64,000 bases of DNA, taken from assembly GCA_027972325.1 (NCBI GenBank), contig JAPMOS010000012.1, positions 1 to 64,000 on the forward strand, in the 5' to 3' direction. The position numbers were made by a program, and so were the translations under genes. The notes beneath the pieces were generated by a model. That model ran no database searches and was not told the origin of the DNA. It worked only from the letters and a program-made list of their open reading frames with translations. Each line of letters begins with the position of its first letter. Position 1 is the first letter of the stretch. Shown piece by piece: positions 20,918 to 34,606 of this stretch. The DNA comes from Paratrimastix pyriformis (Eukaryota > Preaxostyla > Paratrimastigidae).

Positions 20918-23900
20918 ATGCAAAAGAAAGAAGCAGCTGGCAAAGAGCGTGTGCGGCGGATATTTATTGATTGCCCCGAGCCCGAACGGAGCAGGTTGAC
21001 GGAACGCATTGCCCGACATGCAGGCGTCGAGATCCTCCCAGCTTTCAGCCGGGACAATCCGCCTAATTTTGTCATTTATCCCGATGAAAAGAAGTCAACG
21101 CTCTCACAAGAGGATCTTGCCTTCTGCAAGGAGAGACACATCATCGTCCGATCGGTGTCCCACGTCTTCTCTGTCTGTGTTCGGTTCATCCACTCCTCGT
21201 GTGTTCATCTTTTTTCCTTCTCTGTGGGACCACCACAGAGAAGTCAACGGCACACCGACGGTACCCACCCCCCCAACCCATCGCCCCCCCCTGCCGTCAT
21301 CGACCCTGCCTCCTTCCGGACCTTTCTGAACGCGCACGGCCTCGGCATGCCATCCGTGGCCGCAGCGTCTCCGATGCCCATGCCAGCCATGTCCCCGGTC
21401 CCTTATGGTGGGCCCGCCACCCCAGGCGGTCCCCGCACCCCCCACCCGAGGAACCCTCTGGCGGTTGCCACCCCCTTGGGGGCCATGACCGCCCCCAGCC
21501 GACCGCCCCTGGCCGCCGGTGACAGGCACAAATCTCAGATCAGCTCGCTGGCGGCCAAGCTGCTGGGCCCCGGGGGAATCACCGCCGCAACCAAAGCCGC
21601 CAAGGCCGTGCGGCAGCGGGCCGCCGTGCCCGTGGTGGAGGGCGTCCAGCAGACGGGCCCCGTCCCGGCCGAGTGGCCCCCCACGGGCAACCCGCACCTG
21701 CTCTTTTGGGATCTGAAGGACCGCCTGGCTGCCACCTGGAAGGTCTTCCTGCCCGAGAAGGTCCGCGCCCGTCTCTGCCTCCAGCAGCCTAGCCTGGCGG
21801 CTCCTCCCCGACCCCATCCACAGCCCCCTGTTCCATCATCACACGCGCACACTGACCCGGTCGAGTTGGCGTCTCTGCCCACCGTCATTGCCCCTCTCTC
21901 CCCGTCCCTGCCCTGCTTTTCCCCGGGTGTACTCCCGCCGCGCGGCCAGATCCCCGACTTCCGCTTCGACAACCACAGCCAGGACACCTCCATCTTCGTG
22001 CCGGCCCCCCCGGTCCCCCCGGCCCCCTCGCCGCCCCAACCCAAGCAGCCCGGCGACCCGGCCCCTTCGCCCCAACCGGCCCACCGACTCCACAAGGCCC
22101 ACCCCGCCGGCGCCCTCCCCCCCGAGGCGCAGCACCAGGCCCCAGCCACCTCCCGCTCCTCGATCGCGCCCACCCCGACCCCGGGGCCCTCGCACCCCCA
22201 CCACCACCACCAGCAGCAGCTGCGCCCGCCGCCCTCGCCGGGGGTGGAGGTGCCCCAGACCCCCCTGACACCGATGGGCCTCCCGCCCATGACGCCCCTC
22301 TCGGCCCCCTCGACGCCCCCCTCCCCCGCCGAGGAGGCGCCGCCCCAGACTCCCGCCCCCGAGGCCCCCTCGGACTGTGCTGACCCGGAGGACGGCCCGC
22401 CTGACCTGGTCCCGGCTCTTGTCGCCCATTCCGCCCCGGCGCCCGGTGGGGGGCCCGCGCACAGCACCGCAGCCCCGACGAGGGGCCCCAGGGATCCCGA
22501 GCCCACAGGGCGGCATGCCGCCACGCCGCCGCCCCTCTTCCAGCAGCCGGCCCCCCACGCCCAGAACCCCAGCCACCAACCGCGCCGGGGCCATCCGCCA
22601 GCCCCCCTCGCAACCGCAGCCCCTGCCGACTGCGCGCAGAAGCAGCAGCGGGAGCCGGACCCCGCGGACGCGGCCGCCGTGGCAGCGCTCGAGGGCCTGG
22701 CGGCGGCCGCCCAGGCGGCCAAAGCACCCGCGGGGGCGACCACGGAGGCTGCTGCTGCTGCTGCTGCTGCTGGGCCCTCGGCGGCCCCGCCTCCCGCGTC
22801 TCCGGCCAAGGGGGCGCCCTTCTCGGCGACGGACGTGAGCGAGCTGTGCAAGGTCATCCCGGCCTTCGACCCGGCCGCCAGCCTGCGCTACCAGCAGCGG
22901 CGGGCCCACTGGCGGGAGGTCCTCGCGGCCCGCTCGGCCTCGGCCGAACCCCGCCTGGGGGCCGCCGCCGCCGCCGCCTCCTCCTCCTCCTCCTCCTCCT
23001 CCTGCGGCGGCCCGGCTGCTCCTCCTCTGCCTCCCTCGGCCGGCCCGGCCCCGGCCCCGGCCCCGGCCCCTGCGGCCGCTTGCCCGGGCCCCACCTCGCC
23101 CCCCACCCACGCCGGTGCGGCCACTCAGCGAGGGCCTCCCGAACAGCCGCCCCCACCAGCAGCCCAGCCCCCGCAGGCCGACCGCCCCCGTCTGGCGGGG
23201 GTGGGGTCGCCCATGGCCAGCACCACCGTCCCCGCCTCGGCCATGGGGACCCCCAGCTGCCTGGTGGGCTCGCCCATGCCCCTCGGCCGCCGCCTGCGCA
23301 GCCCCATGACCCCCGTCACCCCCACCCCCGCTGTCGCTGCCACCACCACCGCCGCACCGCCCACCCAGCAGGGCCCCTCCTCCCTTGGGTTCCGCTCGCC
23401 CCTGCCCGTGGCCCCGGGCAGCCCACCCGCCCCGGGGCCCGGCCATCCCCCGGCCCCGACCACCCCGGGGCCTCGCCCCCCACGGGGGCGCTGCTGCGCT
23501 CGCCCCAGCCGGGGTCGCCGTCCCCCTGCAGCACCCCCACCCCCGCCCAGTCGAGCGCCAAGGGCCGCGAGCTGGCCCGGGCCCAGCAGCGCAGCCAGCG
23601 CGAGGGCGGCAGCCACCCGCCCGTGACGCACGTCATCCGGGACGGCGAGATCATCCGCTCGCCACACGCCGACCACCGGGCCGCCGCCGCCCCCCAGCAG
23701 CAGCAGCAGCAACAACAACAACAGGGTCCCAGCCCCGGCGGCCTGGCCTCGCCACCCCCGGCGACCTCCTCCGAGGGGCCCGGGGGCGACGGCTTCGGGG
23801 CCGCCACCGCCTCCCTCGCGCCCCCCACAAGAGCAGGGGGGACCCCGCCGGGCGGGCGCTCCTCCTCGCCTGACGCCGCCGCCCAGCTCGCATCCAAGGG

Positions 23901-26900
23901 GCCGCCGGCTCCCCGGCAGGCTCCACAACAACAACAACGGCGCACAACCACCACCGCCAGGCGCATCCTCGTGCTGCGGGGCCCACGCCCCGAGGAGCCC
24001 ACCGCGTGCGTCGCCCCGGGCAGCCCCGGCCATCCCGCCCCCTCCCAGCAGCAGCCCGAGGCCGCCGGCGCCCCTCCTCCTCCTCCTCCTCCTCCTCCTC
24101 CTCCTCCTCCTCCTCCTCCCGCCCCCTCTTGCGCCCGCCCCACGGTCCCCTCGGGATGTGCTGCCGCTACCCCCCTGGCCGTGCTGGCAGGGGCGGCGGG
24201 TCCGGCCGTGGAGGACCCCGACCTGGCCGACTTCGAGGGGCCCCTCATCCCCAGCCCCCCCACGGCCGCCCCCACATGCGCCGTCTTGGGCCACCCGCCC
24301 AGCGGCGCCCACAACAAGGACAGCCCCGCCAAGGAGAATGCCGCCGAGGCCCAGCCGGCACAGCCCCCACCCCCTCGATCGCCCGCTACGGCCGGGGCCG
24401 TGGCCCCTTCGCCTTCGCCTTCGCCCACCCCGGACGGGGGGCCGCTGTCCCGGCCTGCCGATGGCCCGGCCGCCCTCACCCCGCCTGTGACCGCCAGCCC
24501 CACTCACTCGCCGGCCGGCCGGCCGGCCGCCGTCCCGGCCACGCCCCAGCTGCCCTCGGGCGGGTCGGCGCTGTACTCGGTGGAGGTCCGGATCGAGCCG
24601 ACCCCCTCCACACCCGGCGGCGGCCCGGCCGGGGCGGCCACCAGCGCCTCGCAGGATCCGGCCCCTGCCCGCGAGGGGCCCCCGAGCGCCGTGGCCACGG
24701 CTTGCGCCGCCCCCCGACCGGGCCGCCGCCGCCGGCACGGCCGAGGAGGAGCCCCGGCGACCCCCCGCCAAGCGGGCACTCTCCTTTTCTTTCGAGGCAG
24801 CCGAGGACCCCGCAGCGGCCCCGGCGGTGGCCCCGACGAGCACCGAAGGGGGGGCACCATTTGGCGAGTTCCCCCTGCCAACCGGCGCGGTCCTGGGGGC
24901 GCCAGCAGCAGCAGCCGCCCCGTCGCAGGAGCCGCCGCCCCCGCCGCCGCCCGCCCGCCCCCCCGCGGGCCAACCCGACCCCCAACTGGCGGCCTCGGCG
25001 GGTCCCGGCGGGTCCCAGCCGGACGGCCGGATCACCTCCGGTGCCCCGAGCCCGCCACCACACAGGCCCAGCGTCCCCCCCGCCCCTGCCGCCACGCCCG
25101 ACGGCCCCCCCGGCACCCTCCCGACCGGCCCAGCGGCGGACCCGACCGCCTCGCCGCCTCGACCGCGGACCCGCGGCGCCCACAGGGCGGCGGCATCCCG
25201 GCCCGCCCCCCCGGCGGCGCAGGCCCCGCCAGCCACACGCAGTGGCAGGCAGCAGCAGCGGGCGGCCCCCCGCCCGGCCGCCAAGAAGGCGAGCGGCGGC
25301 GGCGGCGGAAGGGCAACGGTGGCTCCGCACATGCCCGGCCCTCCCGGCGCGCGCACTCGCAGCAGCAGCGCAAAGGGACGCCGCAAGCCGACCGGAGCGG
25401 CCGCCGCCACCGCCGCCACCGCAAGCAGCCCCACGGACGGGAGCGAGAGCGACGAGGCGTCGGGCAGCGGGGCCGAGACGAGCGGCAAGGATGACGCGGA
25501 TGAGGAGGCGGCGGCGGCATCAGACGGCGATCGGAGCACCAGCCCCAGCATCGGCCCCAGCACAGGCAGCGAGGACGCCGATGACCAGAGCGTGACGAGT
25601 GCCGGTGGCCGAGGGCGGTCGGGCGCGGCCACGGGGAAGCCCAGGCCAACGGCGAAGGCCAAGGCCGCACCGTCCCGCCCGCCCCCCGCAAAGGGCTCCA
25701 CCGCCACCGCCACCGTCGCCGAGGCCGGGGGGGCTGCTCCGCAACCGACTGGGCGCCGTCCCGCCGGCCCGGAGCCATCCCGGCCCACGACCCCGCGGCC
25801 GCCGCCCGGCCAGGCCCAACCCGCCCCGGCCCACGCGCCGGCCCCGGCCGCCGCGACCCCGAGGCCCGCGGTCACTCGGCGCGCCGCCGGCCACCCCCAG
25901 GAGACGCCCCGGGCACCGCCACCCACGGCCAATGACCCACCCACGGCCAGCAGCGGCAGCAGTGAGGAGAAGAATGGTGGTGATGACGAGGAGGAGGAGG
26001 ACGAGGAAGAGGTGGACGAGGAGGAGGGGAAGGACAAGGCCGAGGGCCCATCGCCCGACGCCAAGCCGCCCGCGGCCCCCGCGGGGCACCCGTCGCCTCG
26101 TCCGGCTCCGCTGCCCCACCCGCCCGCAGCAGCCTCCGCGCTGCCTCCGCGCACCACGCCCAAGGTCGAACCGGCAACGCCCAAGGTCGAACCGGCAACG
26201 CCCAAGGTCGGACCGGCAACGCCCAAGGTCGGGCCGGCAACGCCCAAGGTCGGGCCGGCAACGCCCAAGGTCGGACCGGCGGCCTCTCCGGCGACTCTGC
26301 AGGGACCTGCCGCCAGGCCCGCGGGGCACCCCGCCAAGCGGCCCGCCGACAAACCGCTCGGCACGAGCAGCAGCGGCAGCAGCAGCAGCGAGGCGGACGG
26401 GGGCGACGAAGGCGACGAGGAGATCTCGAAGGTGCCAGCTGCGCATCCGCCCACCCGCGGCCCGAAGGCCGCCGCCGCCGCCTCCTCAGAGAGCCAACCG
26501 GCTCCTGGCCGCGGCCACCCCTTGCCGACGGCTGCCTCCCGCGCCGCCCCAGACCACAGCCATCCCAAAGCTGCGCCGCCTGCCGCCCCGGGCCTCCGCT
26601 CTGCTGCCGCTCCCCGGTCCGCGGCCGGCGGGCCGCCTGCCCACCCAAAGGCCGCCACGGCTGCCAAGGCCAAGGCCACGAAGGCCACCAAGCCCAGCGC
26701 CGGACAGGCAGCCAGCAGCGACAGCGGCAGCGGCAGCGACAGCGACAGCGACAGCGACAGTGATGGTGATGGTGATGGTGATACCGAGGAGGATGACGGC
26801 AGCGACTCAAAGGAGGATGGCGATGGCGATGGCGGTGGCGGTGGCGAGAAGCCCACCAGGACCACCGCCGCCACCCGCCACCAGCCGAATGTCGCCGCCC

Positions 26901-29900
26901 CCAACCCGAGGCCAGCCCTGCAAAAAGCCCCCAACCAAGGCGGCAGCGGCAGCGGCAGCGGCAGCGGCAGCGGCAGCGGCAGTGGCAGCGGCAGTGGCAG
27001 GAAACAGGTGCCTCGCGAGCCGTCCCCAGCACTGGACCCGCGCGCCCCGGCAGCCCCAAAGCCGCGAGCGGATGCCCCCCCGGCCCCCCCGGGCCCACCT
27101 TGCTCTTCGGACAGCCTCGATGTGAGCGTGGCCGCCGCTGCTGGGGCCCCGTGCCAGGATGGCGCCTCTTCTTCGGCGACCCTCCACGGCGCCGCTGTCC
27201 ACAAGCCCACCCAGAAGGCCGCCGAGGAGGCCGCCGAGAAGACGGCGAAGGAGGCGGCGAAGGAGGCGGCGAAGGAGGCGGCTCCTTCGCGTGCCCCCGC
27301 CTGTGCCGCAGCCGGACCCGCTCCCCCGGGGCCCCCCCTGGCGGGGCCCATCGCCAAGTCGCGCGGGGCTGCTGCCTCTGCCTCTCCGGCCCTCCGCCCC
27401 GCGGCCAAGGTGCTCCCCGCACCCGCACCCGCACCCGCGGCACCCGCACCCGCACCCGCCGCCGCACCCGCCTCCGCTGCCATTGAAAAGCATCCGCCGT
27501 CCCACCAGGCGGCATCGGCCAGGGCAGCCCACCCGCCGCGCCCCTCTGCCGCCCCCAGCAAGCGGGCCGGCACCCGCACCGGCACGAGCCACATCCGCCG
27601 CACGAGCGAAAGCAGCGAAGAAGAAGAGGACGAGCAGGGGAAGGCCTCCGACACCGACGCGGACAGCGACGACGGCGGGAAGGACAGCAGCGACAGCGAC
27701 AGCGACGAGAGCGGGGGCGCCGCTAGCAGCAGCGGCGGCAGCGACAGTGACAGTGGCAGCGATGATGACAATGTGCCCCCAGGCGCCGCCAAGGGCCCGC
27801 CCGCAACGGCAACGGCAAAGGCAAAGGCAAAGGCGGCACCCAGTCGCCCCCGGCCACCCCCGCAGGCAAGCCGCCAGCCGCCCCTCCGGGCCACAACCCC
27901 GCCAAGCAGCCCGCCAAGCCGCCCCAGCCGCCCCGCCCCCCAAAGCAGGCCCTCCGGCCGAGCCCCTTGGCCCCGGTCGCCCTGTCGCCCCTGACGAGCC
28001 CCACCGGCCGCGGCGCGGGCACTCCGCGAAGGCCGACCGTCGCCGGTCACCCGGCCAGCCCCCGCCCCAAACCCTCTCCAACCCCATCCGCCCTGGCTGC
28101 CCCCGCCCCGCCGCCCCCGAAGCCCTCTGCCGCTGCCCCTCCTCGCGACGAGGCCCACACCGCCAATCCGCCGCCTCTTCTCGCTGCTCCGGACGCTCCG
28201 GCCGCCCCTGCTGCCGCCCCTGCTGCCGCCCCTGCTGCCGCCCCTGCTGCCGGCCCTGCTGGCCCCCCCACTGCGACCGCAGCTCTCGTGGAGGCCGCCG
28301 AGGAGACCCCCACCACGCCCCAGCCCTCTACGACTGCGCCCCAACCCTCCACTCCTGCGCCCGCCCCCGAGGCCCCGCCGGCCGCCCCGCTTCATGAGGG
28401 GGCCACCGAAGAGGTCGCCCCGACGCCCACCGAGGCAGCCGACGCCCCCAGCGCCCGGGTATCGGGAGCCAGACGGAAGCGGGCCCGCGAGCCCCAGCCT
28501 GACGGCCAGCTCGAGGAAGCGGAGGCCGGGGTCCCTGCCGCCGCCGCGCCGCCGCAGCCTCCTGTGCTGGGTGGAGCCGATGCAGACGGCGCTGCGAGGG
28601 CCGATGGCCCCCCCGCAACCGTCGCCAGGCGCGTGCGGAGCCGACCCGACCCCGAGGCCGAGGCCGAGGCCGAGCCCTGCCCGCCGGCGGGCGCCACCAT
28701 CATGGACTCCGCCCCTTCGGGCGCAGCCCCCCAGCGCGCCGAGGGAGGAGCCACTCCGGCCCCGCCAGCAGAGGAGCAGGGGTCCCTCCCACGCAGCAGC
28801 GTCAGCCACCCCATGGATGCCGAGCCGCACCCCTCCGGCAAGGGGGACGCCTCGCCAACGGTCCCGCTGGAGCGGCACCAGAGCCCGCCCCCGCCCCCGC
28901 CCCCGCCCCCCAAAAAGGCTGCCCAGCCCCCAGCCCCGGGCGCCGGCTCGCTTCCCCCCGTCGTCACCGCCGCGACGCCGTCCCTTTCGTCTGCTTCTGC
29001 TTCTTCTGCGAGCCCAGCGGGGGGCGCCCTCGTCCCCCACACGCCCTCTGGGCCCGCCGCCCGGGCGGAAGCCCATCGGCGCGGATCGCCTGCCCCCTCC
29101 CGGGCGGGCAGCCCGTTCTCCGGCGGGCGGACGAGCTCGCCCCTGGTCGTCCCGGCCGGCAGACCCGCCGCCCCCGCCACGGCCGCCGGCCCGGCCCCAG
29201 CCGCCCGGCGGGGGACGCCCATCCCCATCCCGGGGGGACTCCGGGGCCGCTGGCCGGCCAGGCTGCCCTCGCCCGTGCCCTCGTCGTCCTCCGAGCAGGA
29301 CGACGGGCGCCCCTCGGCCACACCCAGCCCGCCCCCCGCGGTCGCGACCCCGCCCCCGCCCCCCCAGACCTGCGCGCCCCCGCCGCACCCCGATGGTCCC
29401 CGCACATCTGCAGCAGCAGCGGCACCTCCTCCCGACGCTCCGCCTCTGGCTCCCGACCCCGCGCCCGCGCCCGCGCCCGCGCCCACCACGCCTGCGCCGG
29501 CAGCCGCACCCACACCTGCGCCTGAGCCTGTGCCCGCGCCCGCGGCCGGGCGGCCCACCTCGGGGCCGGACACGCATACGGTTGCGTTGGCGCTGCTGAC
29601 CCGGTCCGCGGGGGCAGCCCCCGCCTGGCCGCCGCCCGCCCCCGGATCGACGGACCCCATGACGGACGCCTCCTTCGAGGACATCCCCGGCCCCGCCCCG
29701 CAGGCAGCCCCGCCGCTGCTGCCCGCCCCCGGCCCCGCGGCCGGCCGGCAGGTGATCGCGGTGGGGGACGGGGACGGGGACGGGGACGGGGACGGGGACG
29801 GGGAGGCCGAGGCGCCAGCTGCAGGGAAGGCCGCAGCCGAGGGCGCGCAGGCGGAGACGGAGGCGCATCGGACCCACCTGCGGGAGGAAGAGGCCGAGCG

Positions 29901-31145
29901 GGCCGCCATGACTACATGGGATCGCGACGTCCCGCCGCCCCCCGCCGCCCCCGCCGCCCCGCCGCCCGGCACCGCGGGTGGAGCAGCGCCGGCCACCGCC
30001 GACCCGCACCCCGCCGAGTGCGGCCCTTCCACCACCCACCCCGCCCTCTCCCCCCCCGCCGGGGCGGTCGCCTCCTCGGCCCCGCCTGCTGCCCTGCCCC
30101 CAACCGCCCCCACCCCTGGGGACACCGTCGCCCGACCCGCCTCGGTCCCCCCGACCGGCCTTGTGGCCGCCCCCGAGGATGGTGCCGAGGGGAGGAAGGA
30201 CGCCCCGGCCATGGGATGCACGCCCCTCGCCGCCCCTGCCGACCAGCAGGCTCCGCCGCCACCCCCGCCCGGGCCCGCCGACCCTGAGCGGGCCACCGGC
30301 AGTGTCCCCCGAAGCGGCGGCGGCGGGGCGGCGACCGGGGATGGCGATGAGGCCGACCCGCTCGACACGAGCCTCCCCGAGTTCGCCTTCCCCGCCCCGG
30401 GCCTCCTGATGAGCCCGCCGCCGCCTCCCCAGCAGCAGCCCCTCGGCCCCCGACGCCCGGCCGTACCAGGACCCGCCCCTGCCCCAGTCCCTGCCCCGAA
30501 TGGAGTCCCCTTCGGCGCCCCGGGGAGGCTCGCCGAGGGTCTGCCCCTCACGTCCACCGCCACGCCCGCTGCTGTCGCTGTCGCTGTCACCGCCAGCAAC
30601 CACGCCGATGGCCCCCTACAAGTGCCAATGCCGCCCCATGAGGGTGCCGCCTCCGCCTCCGCCTCCGCCCCGGCCCCGGCCCCGGCCCCGGCCCCGGCCC
30701 CGGCCCCTGCTTCCTCATCGCCGCCGGTTGCCGGCGCCCACCCCCCAACTGGCGACCCCCCCGTCGGTCCGCCCGTGGCTCCCACCGCGGCGACTGAGGA
30801 CCACCCGCCCGCCCTCTTGGCCGGCCTGGCGCCGGCCTTCACCGGGGCGCTCGCCGCCACCACCGCCGCGCCGCAGCCGCAGAAGTCCAGCCTCACTCCC
30901 GGCGTGCCTGTCCAGCCCCCGGCATCATTCTCGCCCCGATCGGCTCACCCGCCGCCACACGTCGCCGCCTCCCTGGCGGCCCCCTCGTCGGCGGCCCCAC
31001 AGCCCCCTCGGGCTGCCGCCCCGCCACCGGTGGCCTCGGCTGCCCCCATGGTTACCGCGGAGCCCACCTGGCACTCCCCTGATGCCGCTCCAGAGGGTGC
31101 GTCCCGAGGGGTATCCTTGTACCCGTCCATCTCCACAACCTCCCT

Positions 31146-31189
<44 letters not shown>

Positions 31190-33037
31190 CCGCCCACGGC
31201 CACGCTGCCCCATCCGCGGCGGCTGCGGCTGCGGCGGCTGCCCCGACCGTGGCTCCCTCGTCGCCTCCATACGGGGCCATCCTGCGCTCGCCCCCACGCG
31301 CCCTGCCTCGGTGCCCCATCCAGGGTCGCCAGGGGCCGGGCGTCACGGCCGCTGCTGCGCCCACCTCGCCGCCCGGTGGCCCGGCAAGGGAGACCCGCCT
31401 TGCCCTCCCGGGGGCCCCCCAGCCGACAGCGACCGGCACTTTGGGGCCGGCCCTCTTCGGGCCCGCTCGTCATGCCGGGGACAGAGACGGCAGCGACGGC
31501 GGCAGTGACGGCGGCAGTGACGACAGTGATAGTGACAGCAGCAGCACGAGCAGCAGCAGCAGCAGCAGCAGCGAGGACGAGCGTGCCGCTGGCCCTCCTC
31601 ACCCCGCCCCCCTCAAGCCCCTGGTCGCCGAGCCCATCCTCGTCCCGGCCTCGGCCCTCGAGCAGCGAGTGAGCCGGGCCCACCCGAAGCGGCCCGGCGA
31701 CCCGAGCGGCCCCTGGGGGCTGCCGCATCCTGGGCAAGGGCTGGGCGACGACCACGACCCTGATCCAGAGCCCGAGGCTGGCTCGGGGGCGAGCAGCCAC
31801 CACCGGGACAAGCGCCCCCGCGCCGACGACGACCGAGCCGCCCGCCCTGCCCCACGCCCCGCCGCCCCCGGGGCCGGAGCTGCCCCCGGGTGCCAGCCGC
31901 TGCCCCCGCCGCCTGCCCCCACCGGCCCCGTCATGCCGTGGGACTTGCCCCTCGGGACCAACCCGGACGGGCGCCCCTCGGCCGTGGTGCCGCCCTGGAT
32001 GCAGGACCCGCCCGCCTTCTACCTGCTCATGTCGCCCCAGGCCCCGCCCCCGCCGCCCCCGCCGCCCCCGCCGCCCCCGCCGCCCCCGTCCCAACCCGCG
32101 GTCGGCCTGCCGCAGCCGCACCTCACCACGCGGCAGGAGGAGGCGCCGCAGCCCCAATCGCCTCGGGCTGCCCCGGCGGGGGCGGCCGTCCCCTTGGTTT
32201 CGCCCCGGCCGGCGTTGCAGGCCCACCCCAGGGCCGCGCCACCACCCCGGGGGCTGCCGCCCTGGGCATCGTCGGCCTGGGTCGCCTCCCCGCCGCTCCC
32301 CTGGCCCGCCCCACATGGTCTGTCCCCCCCCCCCCCCCCCCCCCCCCCCGTGCGTGTCGGCCCGAACCGCCTCCTTCGCGTTTTCAGTCATCATCATACG
32401 GCCCTCCTCCGCGAATGGCGTAGATGCCCGAGACCATCATGCGGGCTCGCAGCCGGTGGCCATCCCGCCATCCCGCTGCCCGCCGCCCTCCCCCGCCACC
32501 ACCGCCGCCGCGCCCACTCCTTCATCCGCCCAGCCATCACCCGGCTTGTCGCCCGCGCCGCATCCCTCCGGCGGCAGCGGCAGCAACACCGCTCGGGCTA
32601 CCAGCACGGCAACGCTGCTCCCCGCCGCCCCGGCGTTCCCTGATCCCATCATCGTGCCGGCCATCCCCAGCCCGGCGCCCCCGCCGGTCCTGCAGGAGAC
32701 CGACGAGTACGTGGACATCGAGACCGAAGACCCGCCCACGACCCCCCAGCCGGTCTTCTCGCCCCTGCGCCCTCCTGTCAGATTCTCCCTGCAGCGGGCC
32801 CGATCGCCATCCTTACCCCCCTCCCCCGGGGCGCCCTGCAGCCCCCGGATGGAGTACGGCTCGCCACGCCCCCCTCGGACGGCCCCCTCCAAGCGCGTCC
32901 CCCCGCGCCCAGCCCGCGCGACCAAGCCGCTCGACGCCGCCCGGGGTGTGGCATTCCCCCAGCAGTTTCCTGGGTTCCCCACACCACAGAGACCCAGGCA
33001 ACCACCCCCAGAAAACGAGACCGGCGCGGATGAGTAA
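20918..33037 (+). CDS. giant low-complexity Ser/Asp/Pro/Ala-rich protein, BRCT-like N-terminus
   Basis: The frame starts at ATG 20918 and ends at TAA 33035-33037, about 12 kb of almost uninterrupted coding sequence. The N-terminus (RRIFIDCPEPERSRLTERIA, FVIYPDEKKSTLSQEDLAFC, KERHIIVRS) has the length and pattern of one BRCT repeat, as in Dbf4 or TopBP1-type proteins, though the usual Trp is not evident. An 84 bp phase-0 intron (21155-21238) follows. Everything after about 21350 is low complexity: poly-Q (23696-23725, 31146-31190), poly-P (24075-24120, 32045-32095), a heptad ATPKVGP repeat (26155-26283), acidic serine tracts (SDSGSGSDSDSDSDSDGDGD near 26715; DSDDGGKDSSDSDSDESGG near 27665; SDGGSDDSDSDSSS near 31495), and Ala-Pro and Lys-rich segments. 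The open frame changes at about 23480, 24700 and 27850, either by short introns or by indels. A confirmed-looking intron at 32315-32387 (poly-C) joins the last exon. The function is unknown; a nuclear, CK2-phosphorylated scaffold is only a guess. Confidence 0.65.
26155..26283 (+). repeat. 21 bp coding minisatellite (ATPKVEP/ATPKVGP)
   Basis: Six tandem copies of a 21 bp unit encode the heptad ATPKV(E/G)P inside the giant low-complexity protein. Copies differ mainly at one base that alters Glu/Gly, so expansion is recent. Confidence 0.9.
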
Positions 33038-33244
33038 GTCTGGTTCCACTGTGCTGAGTCTTGTCGTCGTTCGAAAGACCACGATCCATCCCGAGGTTTG
33101 AAGCCGACAGTTTGGCCGGCCCTGGGGAGCCAGCAGGAACAGAGTCGGAAAATGGCAAGTGGAATCGATCCCTCTCAGTTAACATCCCCCCGGTGAAGGG
33201 CTCTCGATTTTTGTTCTCTCTCAGCCCCTTTCTGAAATACGCCC

Positions 33245-34606
33245 ATGTCGTTTGTTGCTGTTCATTTTGAGGACGGTTCCGAAAAGAAATTTGCTGTTGC
33301 TGAGGATACTCTGATTTCCCAGCTTATCCAGAAGGTGGCGACTAAGCTCGACATCCGCCAGGATATTGAGTCCTTCTCCATTTTTGAATCCATTGATGGG
33401 CAAGGTATGATATAAACAAAACTAGAGCGTTGTTATTGAAAGCTGACTGCGAATGTTTTTAGAGCACTGCCTGAAGCCCACCGAACGCTGCATCCCCAAG
33501 CAAGGCGCCACGCTGGTTTTCAAGAAGCGCTATTTCTTTGCGAAACACCCTGAGGATGAGACTCTGGTTCACCTCCAGTACATTCAGGTCGCCTTTGTAA
33601 GACCCCACCTTTCTCAACTCTCGTCATATGTAGCTCCGCGAAGATGTTCTTCGTGGCAACTATTGCCTCACAGACACTGAGGCCTGCAAGCTTGGCGCCA
33701 TCGCCATGCACGAGGCTTATGGCCGCCCGGATATGCAGAAGCACCGTGCTGGATTCCTTGTGTCCGTTGTTTTGATTTCTTCCTCACCAACACGTTTTCT
33801 CGATCTCGTCTTACTCACAGGAAATCGAACCAGCTCACTCGTTTCGTCCCCCAGCTCTCTTTCAAAAACCGCAAGCCTGAGGAATGGGAGAAGATGCTGT
33901 TGGCTGAGTACCACCAGTGGTCCCCCGATCTTCAGCCCAAGACCCTCCCCACCCCCCACCACGCCAAGCTGGAGTATATGGAACAACTCGAAGCAATGAA
34001 GCCCAACCTTTATGGCAGCACCTTCTTTTATGGCTGGGTCCGCGCTCCACAAACCGCACTTTTTTTCTCATTTCCATTCCGCCCTCCCCACAGGAGCTGG
34101 TTGTTGAGAACCAACTGGTGAAGGAGCGCATTAAGGTGACTATTGCCATCTCGAAGTTCGGCATTGTCACTTTCCGCCACACGAGCAAGGTCAGAAGAGA
34201 GATCTGGTCATGTCCACAATTTTTCTCTTTTTCTTCCCTCCAGACCCACCGCGAGGTTCTTCACTCCCATTCCTTCCAAGAGATTGCCGGTTGGGCCATC
34301 AACCCCGCCTTCATGACCTTTGTCTACACCATCCCCGCCGCTGACCCCGCCGCTCCCCCAGACCGCTTTACCTTCGAATCCAGCGCCGCCGAGGAGATTA
34401 CCCCTCTTTGCGAGACCCTTGCCCATCTGATTATGCAGAGCATGCAGGCCGCCGCGACCCCCGCCGCCGAGGCTCCTGCCACCGCCGCTGCCGTCGCCGA
34501 AGTCGCCGCCCCGGCCCCTGCGGTCGCTGCCCCCGCCCCGGAGGCCGCCCCCGCCCCTGCCGCTCCTTCCTGTCTGTCCATCACTGGGTCTTCTTCTCGT
34601 CTCTAA
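33245..34606 (+). CDS. stand-alone FERM-domain protein
   Basis: FERM modules link membranes or receptor tails to actin. The ATG at 33245 opens MSFVAVHFEDGSEKKFAVAE, a ubiquitin-like F1 lobe. Introns of about 50 bp separate FVFKKRYF-like text (TLVFKKRYFFAKHPEDETLV, then LVHLQYIQ and LRGNYCLTDTEACKLGAIAM) that forms the helical F2 lobe, followed by LTRFVPQLSFKNRKPEEWEK. The F3 PTB-like lobe follows: KVTIAISKFGIVTFRHTSK, then THREVLHSHSFQEIAGWAIN, FMTFVYTIP and a final helix ITPLCETLAHLIMQSMQ. An Ala/Pro tail ends the protein. The layout, including F2 phrasing, recalls talin and MyTH4-FERM proteins, but no rod, motor or other domain is attached. GC is moderate. An alternative last intron could extend the tail slightly past 34606. 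Confidence 0.72.

Noticed and set aside
23125-30603. A 2,492-residue open frame on the minus strand opposite the giant gene
   Set aside because: It is the shadow of GC-rich low-complexity sequence in which stop codons are rare. It has no domain, no intron signals, and mirrors the plus-strand Pro/Ala/Ser codons as Gly/Arg/Ala.
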